Part shown: positions 30,800 to 38,583 of the stretch, piece after piece
Numbering within the stretch: the stretch's first letter is position 1
How the letters are laid out: each line of letters starts with the position of its first letter
IMG/VR virus record: IMGVR_UViG_3300044655_003531
Location: 64,001 to 128,000 of that record
Strand: one strand, 5' to 3'
Source of the DNA: a virus
DNA length: 64,000 bases
The notes under the pieces: model-generated
Database searches by the model: none
What the model saw: only the letters and a program-made list of their open reading frames with translations
What the model was told of the DNA's origin: nothing
Program-made: the position numbers and the translations under genes

Positions 30800-31333
30800 C
30801 TAGCGATTCAAGACGTAAACTCCTTTTCTAGATCCGGGTTGCAAATGCCATTCATCACCTAGGATCGAAATTAACATAGATCTAGCGTACTCCTCGTAGT
30901 TATTCAGAACTAGATTTTGATTCATCTCATCCACTATTCTGATTGTTTTTGGGTTTTTCTCCAAGTAATTCAAAAGACATTTGCCAATCTGCTTGTAGAG
31001 CCTCGCCAATTCTCCTCCCTTAAGTTTAAATTTATTGGAGTTAGCTTCGGGTAAATTCTTGGTGTTCTCAATTGCAATGTCTTCGATCACCTCGGGCTCG
31101 ATCTGGTTGAGATTAATGACGGCATAAGAATTTTTTGGACCCTCCATATTTTCAAATCTGGAGTATTTGCCAATCAAAAAAACATAACCTTGCTGGTCTC
31201 CTTTTTCTTTGTCTATCTGGAAAAAATAGTAACATAGATCCCCGTCTTTCTTAAAGAGAAAGGGCAAGGTTCCAAACCCATCGGCTTCATTTAGCTGGGT
31301 AATGAATTGAGAATAAGGAAGAATAACTTTCAC
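30800..31333 (-). CDS. Hypothetical protein with capsid-targeting-like N-terminus
   Basis: This 177-residue protein starts MKVILPYSQFITQLNEADG (GTG codon), fitting the shared tag with a cut after LNE. The rest is a mixed alpha/beta domain with aromatic strands (LCYYFFQIDKEKGDQQGYVFLIG) and a helical segment (GELARLYKQIGKCLLNYLEK). No family is recognised. A GATATATA box lies 17 nt upstream and supports the GTG start. If packaged, it would be one more internal head protein with a folded domain. Confidence 0.6.
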   Translation of the reverse strand: MKVILPYSQFITQLNEADGFGTLPFLFKKDGDLCYYFFQIDKEKGDQQGYVFLIGKYSRFENMEGPKNSYAVINLNQIEPEVIEDIAIENTKNLPEANSNKFKLKGGELARLYKQIGKCLLNYLEKNPKTIRIVDEMNQNLVLNNYEEYARSMLISILGDEWHLQPGSRKGVYVLNR

Positions 31334-31350
31334 TGTGGATTGTTTTATGT

Positions 31351-31359
31351 TATATATCT
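31351..31359 (-). promoter_or_regulatory. Putative late promoter box AGATATATA
   Basis: The box lies 17 nt upstream of the GTG at 31333 in the gap after the ligase/NMNAT-like gene. Confidence 0.5.
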
Positions 31360-31372
31360 CTAGAATTTTGTT

Positions 31373-33322
31373 TTATTCTTTCAAAGCGGACTTCAAAATC
31401 TCGTAATTGTTTAAAACAGCTTTAGGTAACATTTTTTTGGCAGCTGTAAAATTGCCTTCCTTCAATTTTGTCCTCACCTCTGTGGCAGACATGGATCTTT
31501 TACTGACGTGAAGAGCGAAATCAGAAGGTAATTTATCGTGCAGCTCTGTTTTTTTAATGTACTCAAACTGTTTACCGTAATCATCCGCCCTGTCTTCTCC
31601 AGATCCCACCAGATGAGGGATGTAGCCCTCTTCGACCAATCTATTAACAACTGAACCCAATAGACCCAATTTGACAATCTTGTAACCGGCAAAGTCTTCT
31701 GGATAAGCTTCCATCAAGGAATCCATGTACTGCTTGATAATCTCTTCATTAAATGGGGAATTTTTATTTCTGTTGTGACCTGGATAAACGACCACAACAA
31801 AAACAGGAAAATCGTTTTTTTTCTTCATCTCTTGGGCCATCTTCAAATGTCCCAGATGGAAAGGTTGGAATCGTCCGAGCATCACATTGATGTTTTTCTC
31901 CTCCTTTTTCCCCGTAGATTTTTCTTCTGCTTCTTCAACCGTGTTTTCTTCCCGTTGCTCTAGGTATTCTTCGTGTTTTTGATCGATGGTCTCTAACTTG
32001 GAAATGAATTCGTCGAAGGAAAAGAGAGGATTTTCTTCCTCTTCATTGTCATCAAGTTCTTCTCTGAGATAATCTACGGAAGGAGAATTTATTTTCTTGA
32101 ATTCGAGGAAGCTCGTAAAATCTTGTTTTTCTTGCTCGTTGATTTTTTTCTTGGCCACATAATTTTTGATTTTCTGAACTAGTAGATTGAATTGTTCTAA
32201 AGTACCGGCTTTTACCAGTCCCGAAGCTCGAGTCTTGATTTTTCTGAATGAATTGAGCATCAACTTGAACAAGGACTCAAAGGCCGGGTCTTCTTCGACC
32301 CATTTTAGAACTCTCCTGTCCGAAATGAGTTGTTTGTTCAATCTGAATTCTTCTTTCTTCAGATAATCAGGTTCATCAAAATCAGTGCCTTTATACTTCT
32401 CCGAGTACTGACTCAGAAACTTGGCAAACACGTCCGACATATAGGAGATGTATCTTTCCTCCTCAGAATCCCCTTCTGTTTCGAAAGATTTTACCCCCTT
32501 TTGGAGAATGTAGTTCATAACGTCCAAAAGGGTCAGACCCAGAAAATCACTGGGTTTTCTTTCCATCTGTTGTTGGGTCTTTTCCTTGGCCAACTCCGTG
32601 AAGATGGGATCAACCATCTTGGCTAAAACTGTTTCGCTTTCTCTATCCGGATGACCAAACCTAAACACGATTCCCTCCACATCTTTATCCAGGTTATCGT
32701 TCAGAGCAGTTTTCTCTAAAGCTGGGTTAAGGACCGAGATGATAAACCTCACGAAACTTTGAGTGGAAAATTTTCGGGTTAGCTCTTTGAAGGGGGTAGA
32801 CAAAAATTCCATCAAGGCAACTTTTTGATCGGGCTGAAGCAGGCCCTGAAAAATAATAGGACTTCTTTCCACTCCCAAAAGATCAGCCCATTCGTCCAGC
32901 TTTTCTTTCTTTTGAAGGGTTCTGGCGACTTTGCCTCCCGGCGCCATTTGATGAATGTAAGAAAGAATCAGATTATTTTTGGGCACCCGATCATAGACTA
33001 TTTCAACTGGCTGGGTGTTGGCGAAATACTCTAGGCCAAATCTCCAGCCTCTGGGGATTCTCTCTATAATGTGAGGGGGAAGACTCGTGATATAAGAAAT
33101 AGGTTTCTCATAGTATTTCATCAAAGTACGGTCAACTAGGGTAATTGGATTCCTTTGATCCCGCCGATAAAATTTGAAATTCCCAGTCTCTTGATCCCTC
33201 TCGAAACTAAAGGCAGAACCATCCATCTTTTCATTGATGGTAACAAATTCCCTGAAAAGAGAATTGATAAAATTTTCTCCTTTTTTGTGGTAAAGATCGT
33301 ATAGATGATTAATGCCAGACAT
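31373..33322 (-). CDS. Fusion: polynucleotide ligase-like nucleotidyltransferase + NMNAT-like domain
   Basis: This 649-residue two-enzyme protein has an N-terminal domain (about 25-240) that looks like an ATP-dependent RNA/DNA ligase core: motif I EKMDGSAF (Lys32 as adenylation site), WRFGLEYF, EGIVFRFG and LAKMVDP. A long helical linker with acidic runs follows (about 250-475). The C-terminal domain (about 480-649) is a nucleotidylyltransferase of the NMNAT/cytidylyltransferase superfamily: VMLGRFQPFHLGHLKMA (HxGH) and SKRSMSATEVRTKL. Possible roles are NAD synthesis or nucleic-acid end repair. The gene overlaps no neighbour and is 8 nt from the next. Domain calls are from motifs; substrates are unknown. 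Confidence 0.75.
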   Translation of the reverse strand: MSGINHLYDLYHKKGENFINSLFREFVTINEKMDGSAFSFERDQETGNFKFYRRDQRNPITLVDRTLMKYYEKPISYITSLPPHIIERIPRGWRFGLEYFANTQPVEIVYDRVPKNNLILSYIHQMAPGGKVARTLQKKEKLDEWADLLGVERSPIIFQGLLQPDQKVALMEFLSTPFKELTRKFSTQSFVRFIISVLNPALEKTALNDNLDKDVEGIVFRFGHPDRESETVLAKMVDPIFTELAKEKTQQQMERKPSDFLGLTLLDVMNYILQKGVKSFETEGDSEEERYISYMSDVFAKFLSQYSEKYKGTDFDEPDYLKKEEFRLNKQLISDRRVLKWVEEDPAFESLFKLMLNSFRKIKTRASGLVKAGTLEQFNLLVQKIKNYVAKKKINEQEKQDFTSFLEFKKINSPSVDYLREELDDNEEEENPLFSFDEFISKLETIDQKHEEYLEQREENTVEEAEEKSTGKKEEKNINVMLGRFQPFHLGHLKMAQEMKKKNDFPVFVVVVYPGHNRNKNSPFNEEIIKQYMDSLMEAYPEDFAGYKIVKLGLLGSVVNRLVEEGYIPHLVGSGEDRADDYGKQFEYIKKTELHDKLPSDFALHVSKRSMSATEVRTKLKEGNFTAAKKMLPKAVLNNYEILKSALKE

Positions 33323-33330
33323 GGTATGAA

Positions 33331-33762
33331 TTATTTATGGGGAGGAAAACTTGTTGGAAAATTTGGAAAAAAAGATAAAGGACCGTATTCTTGAAGTTCA
33401 AAATCAACATATCCTCTGGACTCCAAAAAAAGAAGACTATTGAGAATTTTGCCAATAATTAATTTAGATTTATCATGTAATGGTGAGTTCCAGGTCATTA
33501 AGAGCAAGGGAACATAAACGGATAAAGGAGGAGGAGAAAAACCAAAATTGATCAAATCGTAGACTGATTTTTCCATCGTGTAGATAATTTCATCTCCAAT
33601 CTGAACTTCGTAATCTCCGGTTGAATTGGCCATGACAGAACCATTTAAACCCAGCACTGTCCTAAACAAAATGACTTCGGGGTGTTTAAAGATGGATTCT
33701 ATTCCATCTCCTTCCAGCAAGAAATCCAAAGTGGTGTAGAAAAGATTAGGGAAAACGTTCAT
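33331..33762 (-). CDS. Hypothetical protein
   Basis: This 143-residue protein is not recognised. It starts MNVFPNLFYTTLDFLLEGDG, which has a loose resemblance to the shared tag (F-L-L-E-G), and continues with hydrophobic segments (LSVYVPLLLMTWNSP and KLIIGKILNSLLFLESRG). No clear signal peptide is present. Its start overlaps the end of the nucleotidyltransferase gene by 17 nt and it ends 8 nt before the ligase fusion gene, so these three are probably expressed together. Confidence 0.5.
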   Translation of the reverse strand: MNVFPNLFYTTLDFLLEGDGIESIFKHPEVILFRTVLGLNGSVMANSTGDYEVQIGDEIIYTMEKSVYDLINFGFSPPPLSVYVPLLLMTWNSPLHDKSKLIIGKILNSLLFLESRGYVDFELQEYGPLSFFPNFPTSFPPHK

Positions 33763-34684
33763 TACTAACCAGTTTTTTTATTTCCCAAGGAATGTCGTGA
33801 TTGGTTCTCTCTAAGTATCTGACAAAATCTTCCACTATAGATTGTAGTTTATCGGCATGGATAAAAGTCGGTTTTTTTATTAAAGACCAGACATCCTCGA
33901 AGGTCTTAACATCACTCGGTCTAACACCAGAACCAAAAAGTAGATCTAGCATCTTTTGAGGATCCCTGGTGACTAGAAAGGTGCTATCTTCTAAAATTTT
34001 AGGTCGGGAGAGTCTTTTTGTTGCTCCCCGATAGGTCTTACGATTCTTATAAACGCCATCTCCTAGTTTGAGAACATACCCAGTATAATCCATGATTTGC
34101 CCTTCTTTATCAACGGAATCTACATCCTTCAAGGCCGAAAGAATGGCCTGGAAAAGCCAATTCCTGTGGGCAGATTTATACTTGGATTCTTTTTTTCTCT
34201 GGTCCGGGGAGTAAAAAATAAATTTAGCCCAATCCATATCCGCAATTGGAATCAGATCAAGTTGAACCGTGCCGTTCTTGATGTTCCCCTCAATGGGCCA
34301 TTCAACGCTGACTATGTTGATCCCTTTAAACATTTTGATCTCCGGTTTGTAACCCAAAATGTCGGGGAGTTGGTCCTTCAGTTTCTCGGTCATTACATCC
34401 AACACCTTGGATTCAGGAACACCCCATTTTTGGGCCAGGAAGGGTTTAGAAACTCCCAAATCCACGTCCCCGGAAGTGTCATCTGGACTTTCTTTTTTTC
34501 CAATGCTGCCAATGAGCAAAAAGTCCCTGTTTAATTTTCCATCGCCCAGCAAGGGAAAAAGGGCTTCCCCTAAGTGGGTCAAAGTTTTGGCCACTTCATC
34601 CTCTCGGATCTTTCTAGAACTGCCAATAGCAGCCCCTCCTTCATTTAATTCCATATATTGTGTGTAGGTATAAATCATGCTCAA
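33746..34684 (-). CDS. Nucleotidyltransferase (Pol beta superfamily) with capsid-targeting-like N-terminus
   Basis: This 312-residue protein has a nucleotidyltransferase core with LLIGSIGKK followed by SGDVDLGVS (G-S...D-x-D metal site) and a further acidic strand in VQLDLIPIADMDW. The substrate may be a nucleic acid, protein or small molecule. The N-terminus (YTYTQYMELNEGG) is a clear example of the shared tag with a cut after LNE. The ATG overlaps the stop of the upstream gene (ATGA), so expression is coupled. Packaging of a nucleotidyltransferase would be reminiscent in principle of T4 Alt, an enzyme injected with the DNA, though the chemistry differs. Confidence 0.65.
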   Translation of the reverse strand: MSMIYTYTQYMELNEGGAAIGSSRKIREDEVAKTLTHLGEALFPLLGDGKLNRDFLLIGSIGKKESPDDTSGDVDLGVSKPFLAQKWGVPESKVLDVMTEKLKDQLPDILGYKPEIKMFKGINIVSVEWPIEGNIKNGTVQLDLIPIADMDWAKFIFYSPDQRKKESKYKSAHRNWLFQAILSALKDVDSVDKEGQIMDYTGYVLKLGDGVYKNRKTYRGATKRLSRPKILEDSTFLVTRDPQKMLDLLFGSGVRPSDVKTFEDVWSLIKKPTFIHADKLQSIVEDFVRYLERTNHDIPWEIKKLVSNERFP

Positions 34685-35235
34685 ATATCGTAAAATCTTC
34701 TGGCCCCTTTAATGTAACTTGAATACACCCTGCCTTCTTCAGAGCTGGGAGAATCTAGATCAAAATCATCTCCAAATGTTCTTCTGCCACTATCGTAGGC
34801 TCTACTATAGAAATCCTCATAGTCTTCTCTTGTGTTTCTGCCACTTTTTGTAATGGTTTCACCCCATTTTTCTAGCATATCTTTCTTTTGTCTCTTAAGA
34901 CTCTCCAGAGAATCCCCACCTCTAAAAGGCATTTTAAAAACATCAACAATAGATTTAGCCACCTTCTGAACAAGGGACAGGCCCATTCGGACCAATCTTA
35001 GCGGAGCTCCACTCGGATCTTCTGCCATAGCTTGAAATCTTGCTCTGGCTCCCGAATCTGAAAATTCACCAATTCCCGTTTCCGATTCTTTTCTTGAATA
35101 TCGATCCTCTATCCTTCTCTCTATTTCTTCGAACTTACTCCAATCGTCCTCTTTATCAAAATTGGATCTAAACCTGCTTCTTTCTCTGTTTATTGCCTCA
35201 GAAAACATGGAAAAGTTTTTTAATCTGGGAGTCAT
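34681..35235 (-). CDS. Hypothetical basic protein with capsid-targeting-like N-terminus
   Basis: This 184-residue Arg/Ser/Asp-rich protein starts MTPRLKNFSMFSEAI, closely similar to the MTPRIKSFKKFLSES start of the gene at 23373. Residues 13-75 are highly charged; an amphipathic helix follows (PLRLVRMGLSLVQKVAKSIVDVF). It has the look of a virion internal or scaffold-type protein. ATG 35235 is chosen because a GATATATA box lies 18 nt upstream; a longer frame to 35274 would include that box inside the coding region. The stop overlaps the next start by 4 nt. Confidence 0.6.
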   Translation of the reverse strand: MTPRLKNFSMFSEAINRERSRFRSNFDKEDDWSKFEEIERRIEDRYSRKESETGIGEFSDSGARARFQAMAEDPSGAPLRLVRMGLSLVQKVAKSIVDVFKMPFRGGDSLESLKRQKKDMLEKWGETITKSGRNTREDYEDFYSRAYDSGRRTFGDDFDLDSPSSEEGRVYSSYIKGARRFYDI

Positions 35236-35253
35236 AAATCTGATTTTTTGATT

Positions 35254-35262
35254 TATATATCC
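35254..35262 (-). promoter_or_regulatory. Putative late promoter box GGATATATA
   Basis: The box lies 18 nt upstream of the ATG at 35235 and 9 nt after the uvsW stop. It corrects the start of the downstream gene. Confidence 0.55.
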
Positions 35263-35270
35263 CAACTTGT

Positions 35271-36794
35271 TCACAATTTAACCTTGAAGACTTTGTATTT
35301 GAATTTCTCTTTCTTATAAATTTGCATTCGAACGTCCCCGTGTTTCATCAGGTAGTTAAGGTATTTAGGAGTAGAAAAGTCATCCACAAAATCGATTACG
35401 TTCACTTTCTCCTTGCCCTCCATTTTTCTCATACCCCTGCCCAGACTTTGCTTGATCAAAACCTCGCTTTTGTATGATTCAACCAAGAAAATGTTATGAA
35501 GATTGTTGATCGAAATTCCAGTTGAAAATGTACCAAAGGTTGCTACCAGAATCTTATTTTCTCCGTCCTTCATTCTCTCTTTGTATTCCTCCCTTAATTT
35601 TTCATCAGTGTCTCCATCCACGTAGAAAACCTCTTTCGTACTATCTATTTCTCTCAGTCTATTCCAGATTTGCTTTCCGTATTCATCCTTTACGGACTGA
35701 AAAAGCACCAGGGAGTTCTTGGATGTTTTCGAAATAAAATCAACGATATATGAAATTCTTTTTTCACTCTCTATCACCAATTTTCTTTCGATGTTGTAGA
35801 TGTCGTTGCCCTCTAAATTCTGGGCAGAGAATTTCAACTGGGCAAGTTTATCCTTGATCTCCTGATCTAGCCAATCGAGGATCACAACCTTAATAGAAAC
35901 AGGGGTGGCGTGGTCGTTCCGAAAAAGAAAATCAGGAGAGATCTCGACCAACACGGGGCCCAGATACTGCTGGATGGTCAGGTGATCGGCAGAAGACCGA
36001 TTGGTCAAGGTTCCGGTTAGACCAAATCTCCACCCCGTGTGCATGCATTTGGATAGAATTTTTTTGATGGAAACTGAATTGGAATGGTGACACTCGTCCA
36101 CAAAAACAGCATCCACGTCCTCGAAAAATTCCTTTTCCTGCTTGACCAGAGATTGAAAGGTGCCAATGATCAGATCGCAGCCTTCTCTCATTTTACTGCC
36201 TCCTCCTATCTGTTGGATCTTAACCCCCAATTCATCGATCCCGTAGTCAATGAAATCGTCATTGCCCTGAAACACAAGGTTAGTACTAGGAACTACAATT
36301 AAAAACTTTTTTATCATGCCCCTCTGCTTGAGAAAGGCAAAAATCATGAAGGCAATCAGTGTCTTACCCGAAGAGGTTGCTATCTCCGACACAGAATACC
36401 TAAATTTAACAATCTTCCAGGCTGCCTCAATCTGGTAGTCCCTGGGTTTCATCTCCTTATTGGCAAAAAATTCATTGACCCAAGAGGTAAATTCCTCCAG
36501 TGTCAGGTCTGAAAAAATAAGGTCCTCCAGTCCCTCAATCTCCACCTCGTAACCGTATTCTTTTCCTAATTTATGAATCTCCATCCAAAGACCCGTTGGA
36601 ACTTTCCACACCGGTCCTCTTTTATCGACGAAACTGATGGAACCATCCCACAGTTTTTTCTTTACCAAGGGATGAAAGAACCAATTGTTTACCTTTCGGG
36701 TCAGAGAAATCTCAACCTGCTTTTTTTCGACTTCAGGGGTCAAAGAATTCAGTAACAACCATTGTTTATCATCTGACACTAAAAATTTTAACAT
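35271..36794 (-). CDS. uvsW: UvsW-like DNA helicase
   Basis: This superfamily 2 helicase of 507 residues is expected to branch-migrate recombination and stalled-fork intermediates and to unwind R-loops, as T4 UvsW does. The N-terminal DNA-binding region (1-110) starts LKFLVSDDKQWLLL. Helicase motifs: Q-motif/I region MKPRDYQIEAAW and ATSSGKTLIAF (Walker A), VDECHH (Walker B, DEXH), FGLTGT (III), then VATFGTFSTGISI and QSLGRGMRK (V and VI). The order and length match T4 UvsW (503). It is preceded by the UvsY-like gene, the same pairing as in T4. Confidence 0.92.
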   Translation of the reverse strand: MLKFLVSDDKQWLLLNSLTPEVEKKQVEISLTRKVNNWFFHPLVKKKLWDGSISFVDKRGPVWKVPTGLWMEIHKLGKEYGYEVEIEGLEDLIFSDLTLEEFTSWVNEFFANKEMKPRDYQIEAAWKIVKFRYSVSEIATSSGKTLIAFMIFAFLKQRGMIKKFLIVVPSTNLVFQGNDDFIDYGIDELGVKIQQIGGGSKMREGCDLIIGTFQSLVKQEKEFFEDVDAVFVDECHHSNSVSIKKILSKCMHTGWRFGLTGTLTNRSSADHLTIQQYLGPVLVEISPDFLFRNDHATPVSIKVVILDWLDQEIKDKLAQLKFSAQNLEGNDIYNIERKLVIESEKRISYIVDFISKTSKNSLVLFQSVKDEYGKQIWNRLREIDSTKEVFYVDGDTDEKLREEYKERMKDGENKILVATFGTFSTGISINNLHNIFLVESYKSEVLIKQSLGRGMRKMEGKEKVNVIDFVDDFSTPKYLNYLMKHGDVRMQIYKKEKFKYKVFKVKL

Positions 36795-36803
36795 GTCTTT
36801 TCC

Positions 36804-37244
36804 TTATTTGATTGTATTACCCCTGAGGTAATCTTCCAAGGCTATTCTTTGACGGATCCCATATAGCATATGGTCTACAGTTTGAACTGTTTGATCAATA
36901 TATTTTCTATGGCCCTCAACTAGTTCAATTTTCTGATTAATCTCGGCCACCTCACCCTCTATCATTGTTTTTAAATCATTAGAACCATACCGAACATCTT
37001 TGTTCTCCTGGTAATCCTTCATTTTTCTAGCCCTCTCCTGTCTTTCTTTGGAGGACAGTTTGGTAACGATGGTTGCTAACTTAAAGCCATATTCAATCAG
37101 GATTTGTCGAGTAGTAAAAAGATCGATCTGGGCTTCCGCCACGGTATGAATGTTTTTAAGACTGAACGAAATCCCCTGAATTTTTTCTCTCCAATCGGCT
37201 CTTTCCTCTTCGAATAGTTTGACAAAATCTTTTTCTGACGACAT
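36804..37244 (-). CDS. UvsY-like recombination mediator (tentative)
   Basis: This 146-residue, all-helical, highly charged protein may be the UvsY counterpart that loads the UvsX recombinase on gp32-coated DNA. The size is near T4 UvsY (137). A basic central stretch (SSKERQERARKMKDYQENK) could bind DNA, and the C-terminal helices (QTVDHMLYGIRQRIALEDYL) resemble the oligomerisation end of UvsY. The strongest support is position directly upstream of uvsW, as in T4. The direct sequence match is weak, so this stays a hypothesis. Confidence 0.45.
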   Translation of the reverse strand: MSSEKDFVKLFEEERADWREKIQGISFSLKNIHTVAEAQIDLFTTRQILIEYGFKLATIVTKLSSKERQERARKMKDYQENKDVRYGSNDLKTMIEGEVAEINQKIELVEGHRKYIDQTVQTVDHMLYGIRQRIALEDYLRGNTIK

Positions 37245-37248
37245 AGTG

Positions 37249-37452
37249 TTAAAATAAGCCTCCTTTGCTCTTTTTATTTTTTCCTAGCTCTACCATCTGG
37301 CAGCGATTTACTTTTTTGACAGGTTTTGGCATTTGAAAGTTTTCTTCAATGTTTTCTAAATTGTCCAGATCTTGAACCTCGTGCAAGGTACAAGGAAATT
37401 TTAGTTTGGGAGGTGATTTTGGTTTCTCCTCTGGTGTGTAGTTGATGAACAT
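37249..37452 (-). CDS. Small hypothetical protein
   Basis: This 67-residue Pro/Lys/Glu-rich protein probably lacks a stable fold (FINYTPEEKPKSPPKLKFP and PKPVKKVNRCQMVELGKNKKS). Its start overlaps the primase stop (TAATG), and it ends 4 nt before the UvsY-like gene, so it is part of the replication-recombination operon. It might be an adaptor peptide for one of these proteins, an inference from position only. Confidence 0.5.
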   Translation of the reverse strand: MFINYTPEEKPKSPPKLKFPCTLHEVQDLDNLENIEENFQMPKPVKKVNRCQMVELGKNKKSKGGLF

Positions 37453-38516
37453 TAAGTTGTAACGAACGAAACTAGATCTAGTACCTCGGAGGTAAAGTAT
37501 CCATCGAATCTTTTTATTTTAATTGATTTTTCTCTCAAATAATTAACTAGATCATTCAAATCCCATTTTCTATTTTCAGGTATAGAATTTTCTTCCAGAA
37601 ATTTTTTCCAGTTAAAAACAGAATGTCCTTGCGTCAGAAGCTCCGATGTTTTCCTTCTGCCTGCATCATCCCAGTCATACCAATATCGGACATCATCAAA
37701 CTCGAAAGGAAATTTGTTTTCTACGGAGCAAAGGGCAACTGAATTCTTCCAAAGCCAGGCATCCATTGGCCCCTCGAAGATGGTGATGGTGTGGTCAAAA
37801 GAAACCTGAAAGAGGTTGAACACATGGGAAACTGGATCTATCTTTGTGCATTGTTTCAAGAACTCGACATCTCTAACCCCTAAAAGCTTTTCCCAAATGC
37901 CGGACAACTTGTAAGTGTAATATTTAGATCCCCCCTTTTGCAGGGACATGTTTCTCAATTGGAGACCCACCACCTCATTATGATTGGTCAAATTAAATAG
38001 AAATAATCTCTCCTGTTTAGGGTCCCAGGCAAATCTGTGATCTGTAGGCTGATTCCTACGGCGTAAATATGATTCGACTTGAGAACCTTCTACTTCCACT
38101 AGAGAAAGTCTTTTCATCAATTCCTTTCGGGAAATGACATATTTCTTGAAATCAAGATTGAAAAGCAGAGAAAAATCAAAAGAACCATATAAAGTTTTTC
38201 TTTTTTCTTTATTTTCTCTAATGATATCTAGAATATCTTTTTTTTCTTCTTGAGTCAAATCTGAGGCCACTCCAAAATCGCGAAAAAAAGCGTACCCATC
38301 TTTGAAAACCCCACATCCTCCGTTGTAACATTTGTAGGCAAAAGTGTTGGTGTAAAAATTGCCTCTTTTCTTTCTGGCATCGTCACTATCACCACAATAG
38401 GGACAAGAAAAATTTAATCTATTACCGGCTTGAAAAATTTTCTGTTTTCCACCTTCACCCGGAAAGGCATTATGGAGTGAATGTCCAATCAGAGATTTAA
38501 TTCTTTCTAGTTCCAT
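37452..38516 (-). CDS. DNA primase (T4 gp61/DnaG-type)
   Basis: This 354-residue primase makes RNA primers for lagging-strand synthesis. The N-terminal zinc-binding domain has CPYCGDS (Cys38, Cys41) and YKCYNGGCG. The catalytic Toprim part shows ERLFLFNLTNHNEVVGLQLRN, IFEGPMDAWLW (the catalytic Glu) and YDWDDAGR (the DxD metal site). The size matches T4 gp61 (342) rather than bacterial DnaG. It lies downstream of gp32 past a terminator. The replicative helicase partner (gp41-like) is not in the window. Confidence 0.88.
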   Translation of the reverse strand: MELERIKSLIGHSLHNAFPGEGGKQKIFQAGNRLNFSCPYCGDSDDARKKRGNFYTNTFAYKCYNGGCGVFKDGYAFFRDFGVASDLTQEEKKDILDIIRENKEKRKTLYGSFDFSLLFNLDFKKYVISRKELMKRLSLVEVEGSQVESYLRRRNQPTDHRFAWDPKQERLFLFNLTNHNEVVGLQLRNMSLQKGGSKYYTYKLSGIWEKLLGVRDVEFLKQCTKIDPVSHVFNLFQVSFDHTITIFEGPMDAWLWKNSVALCSVENKFPFEFDDVRYWYDWDDAGRRKTSELLTQGHSVFNWKKFLEENSIPENRKWDLNDLVNYLREKSIKIKRFDGYFTSEVLDLVSFVTT

Positions 38517-38530
38517 AGATCCTGTAAATT

Positions 38531-38565
38531 AAAAAAAGAGGAGAACCTCCCCAGGTTCTCCTCTT
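38531..38565 (-). terminator. Rho-independent terminator after gp32
   Basis: A 13-bp perfect stem (AAGAGGAGAACCT/AGGTTCTCCTCTT, CCCC loop on the plus strand) is followed on the minus strand by a T run. It probably limits read-through so that gp32 is made in excess over the primase. Confidence 0.9.
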
Positions 38566-38583
38566 ACCCCAACACATTAAAAA

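Noticed and set aside
35236-35274. Thirteen-codon upstream extension of the gene ending at 34681
   Set aside because: It contains the GATATATA box and uses a start with no other support; ATG 35235 gives the shared MTPR-x-K-x-F start.
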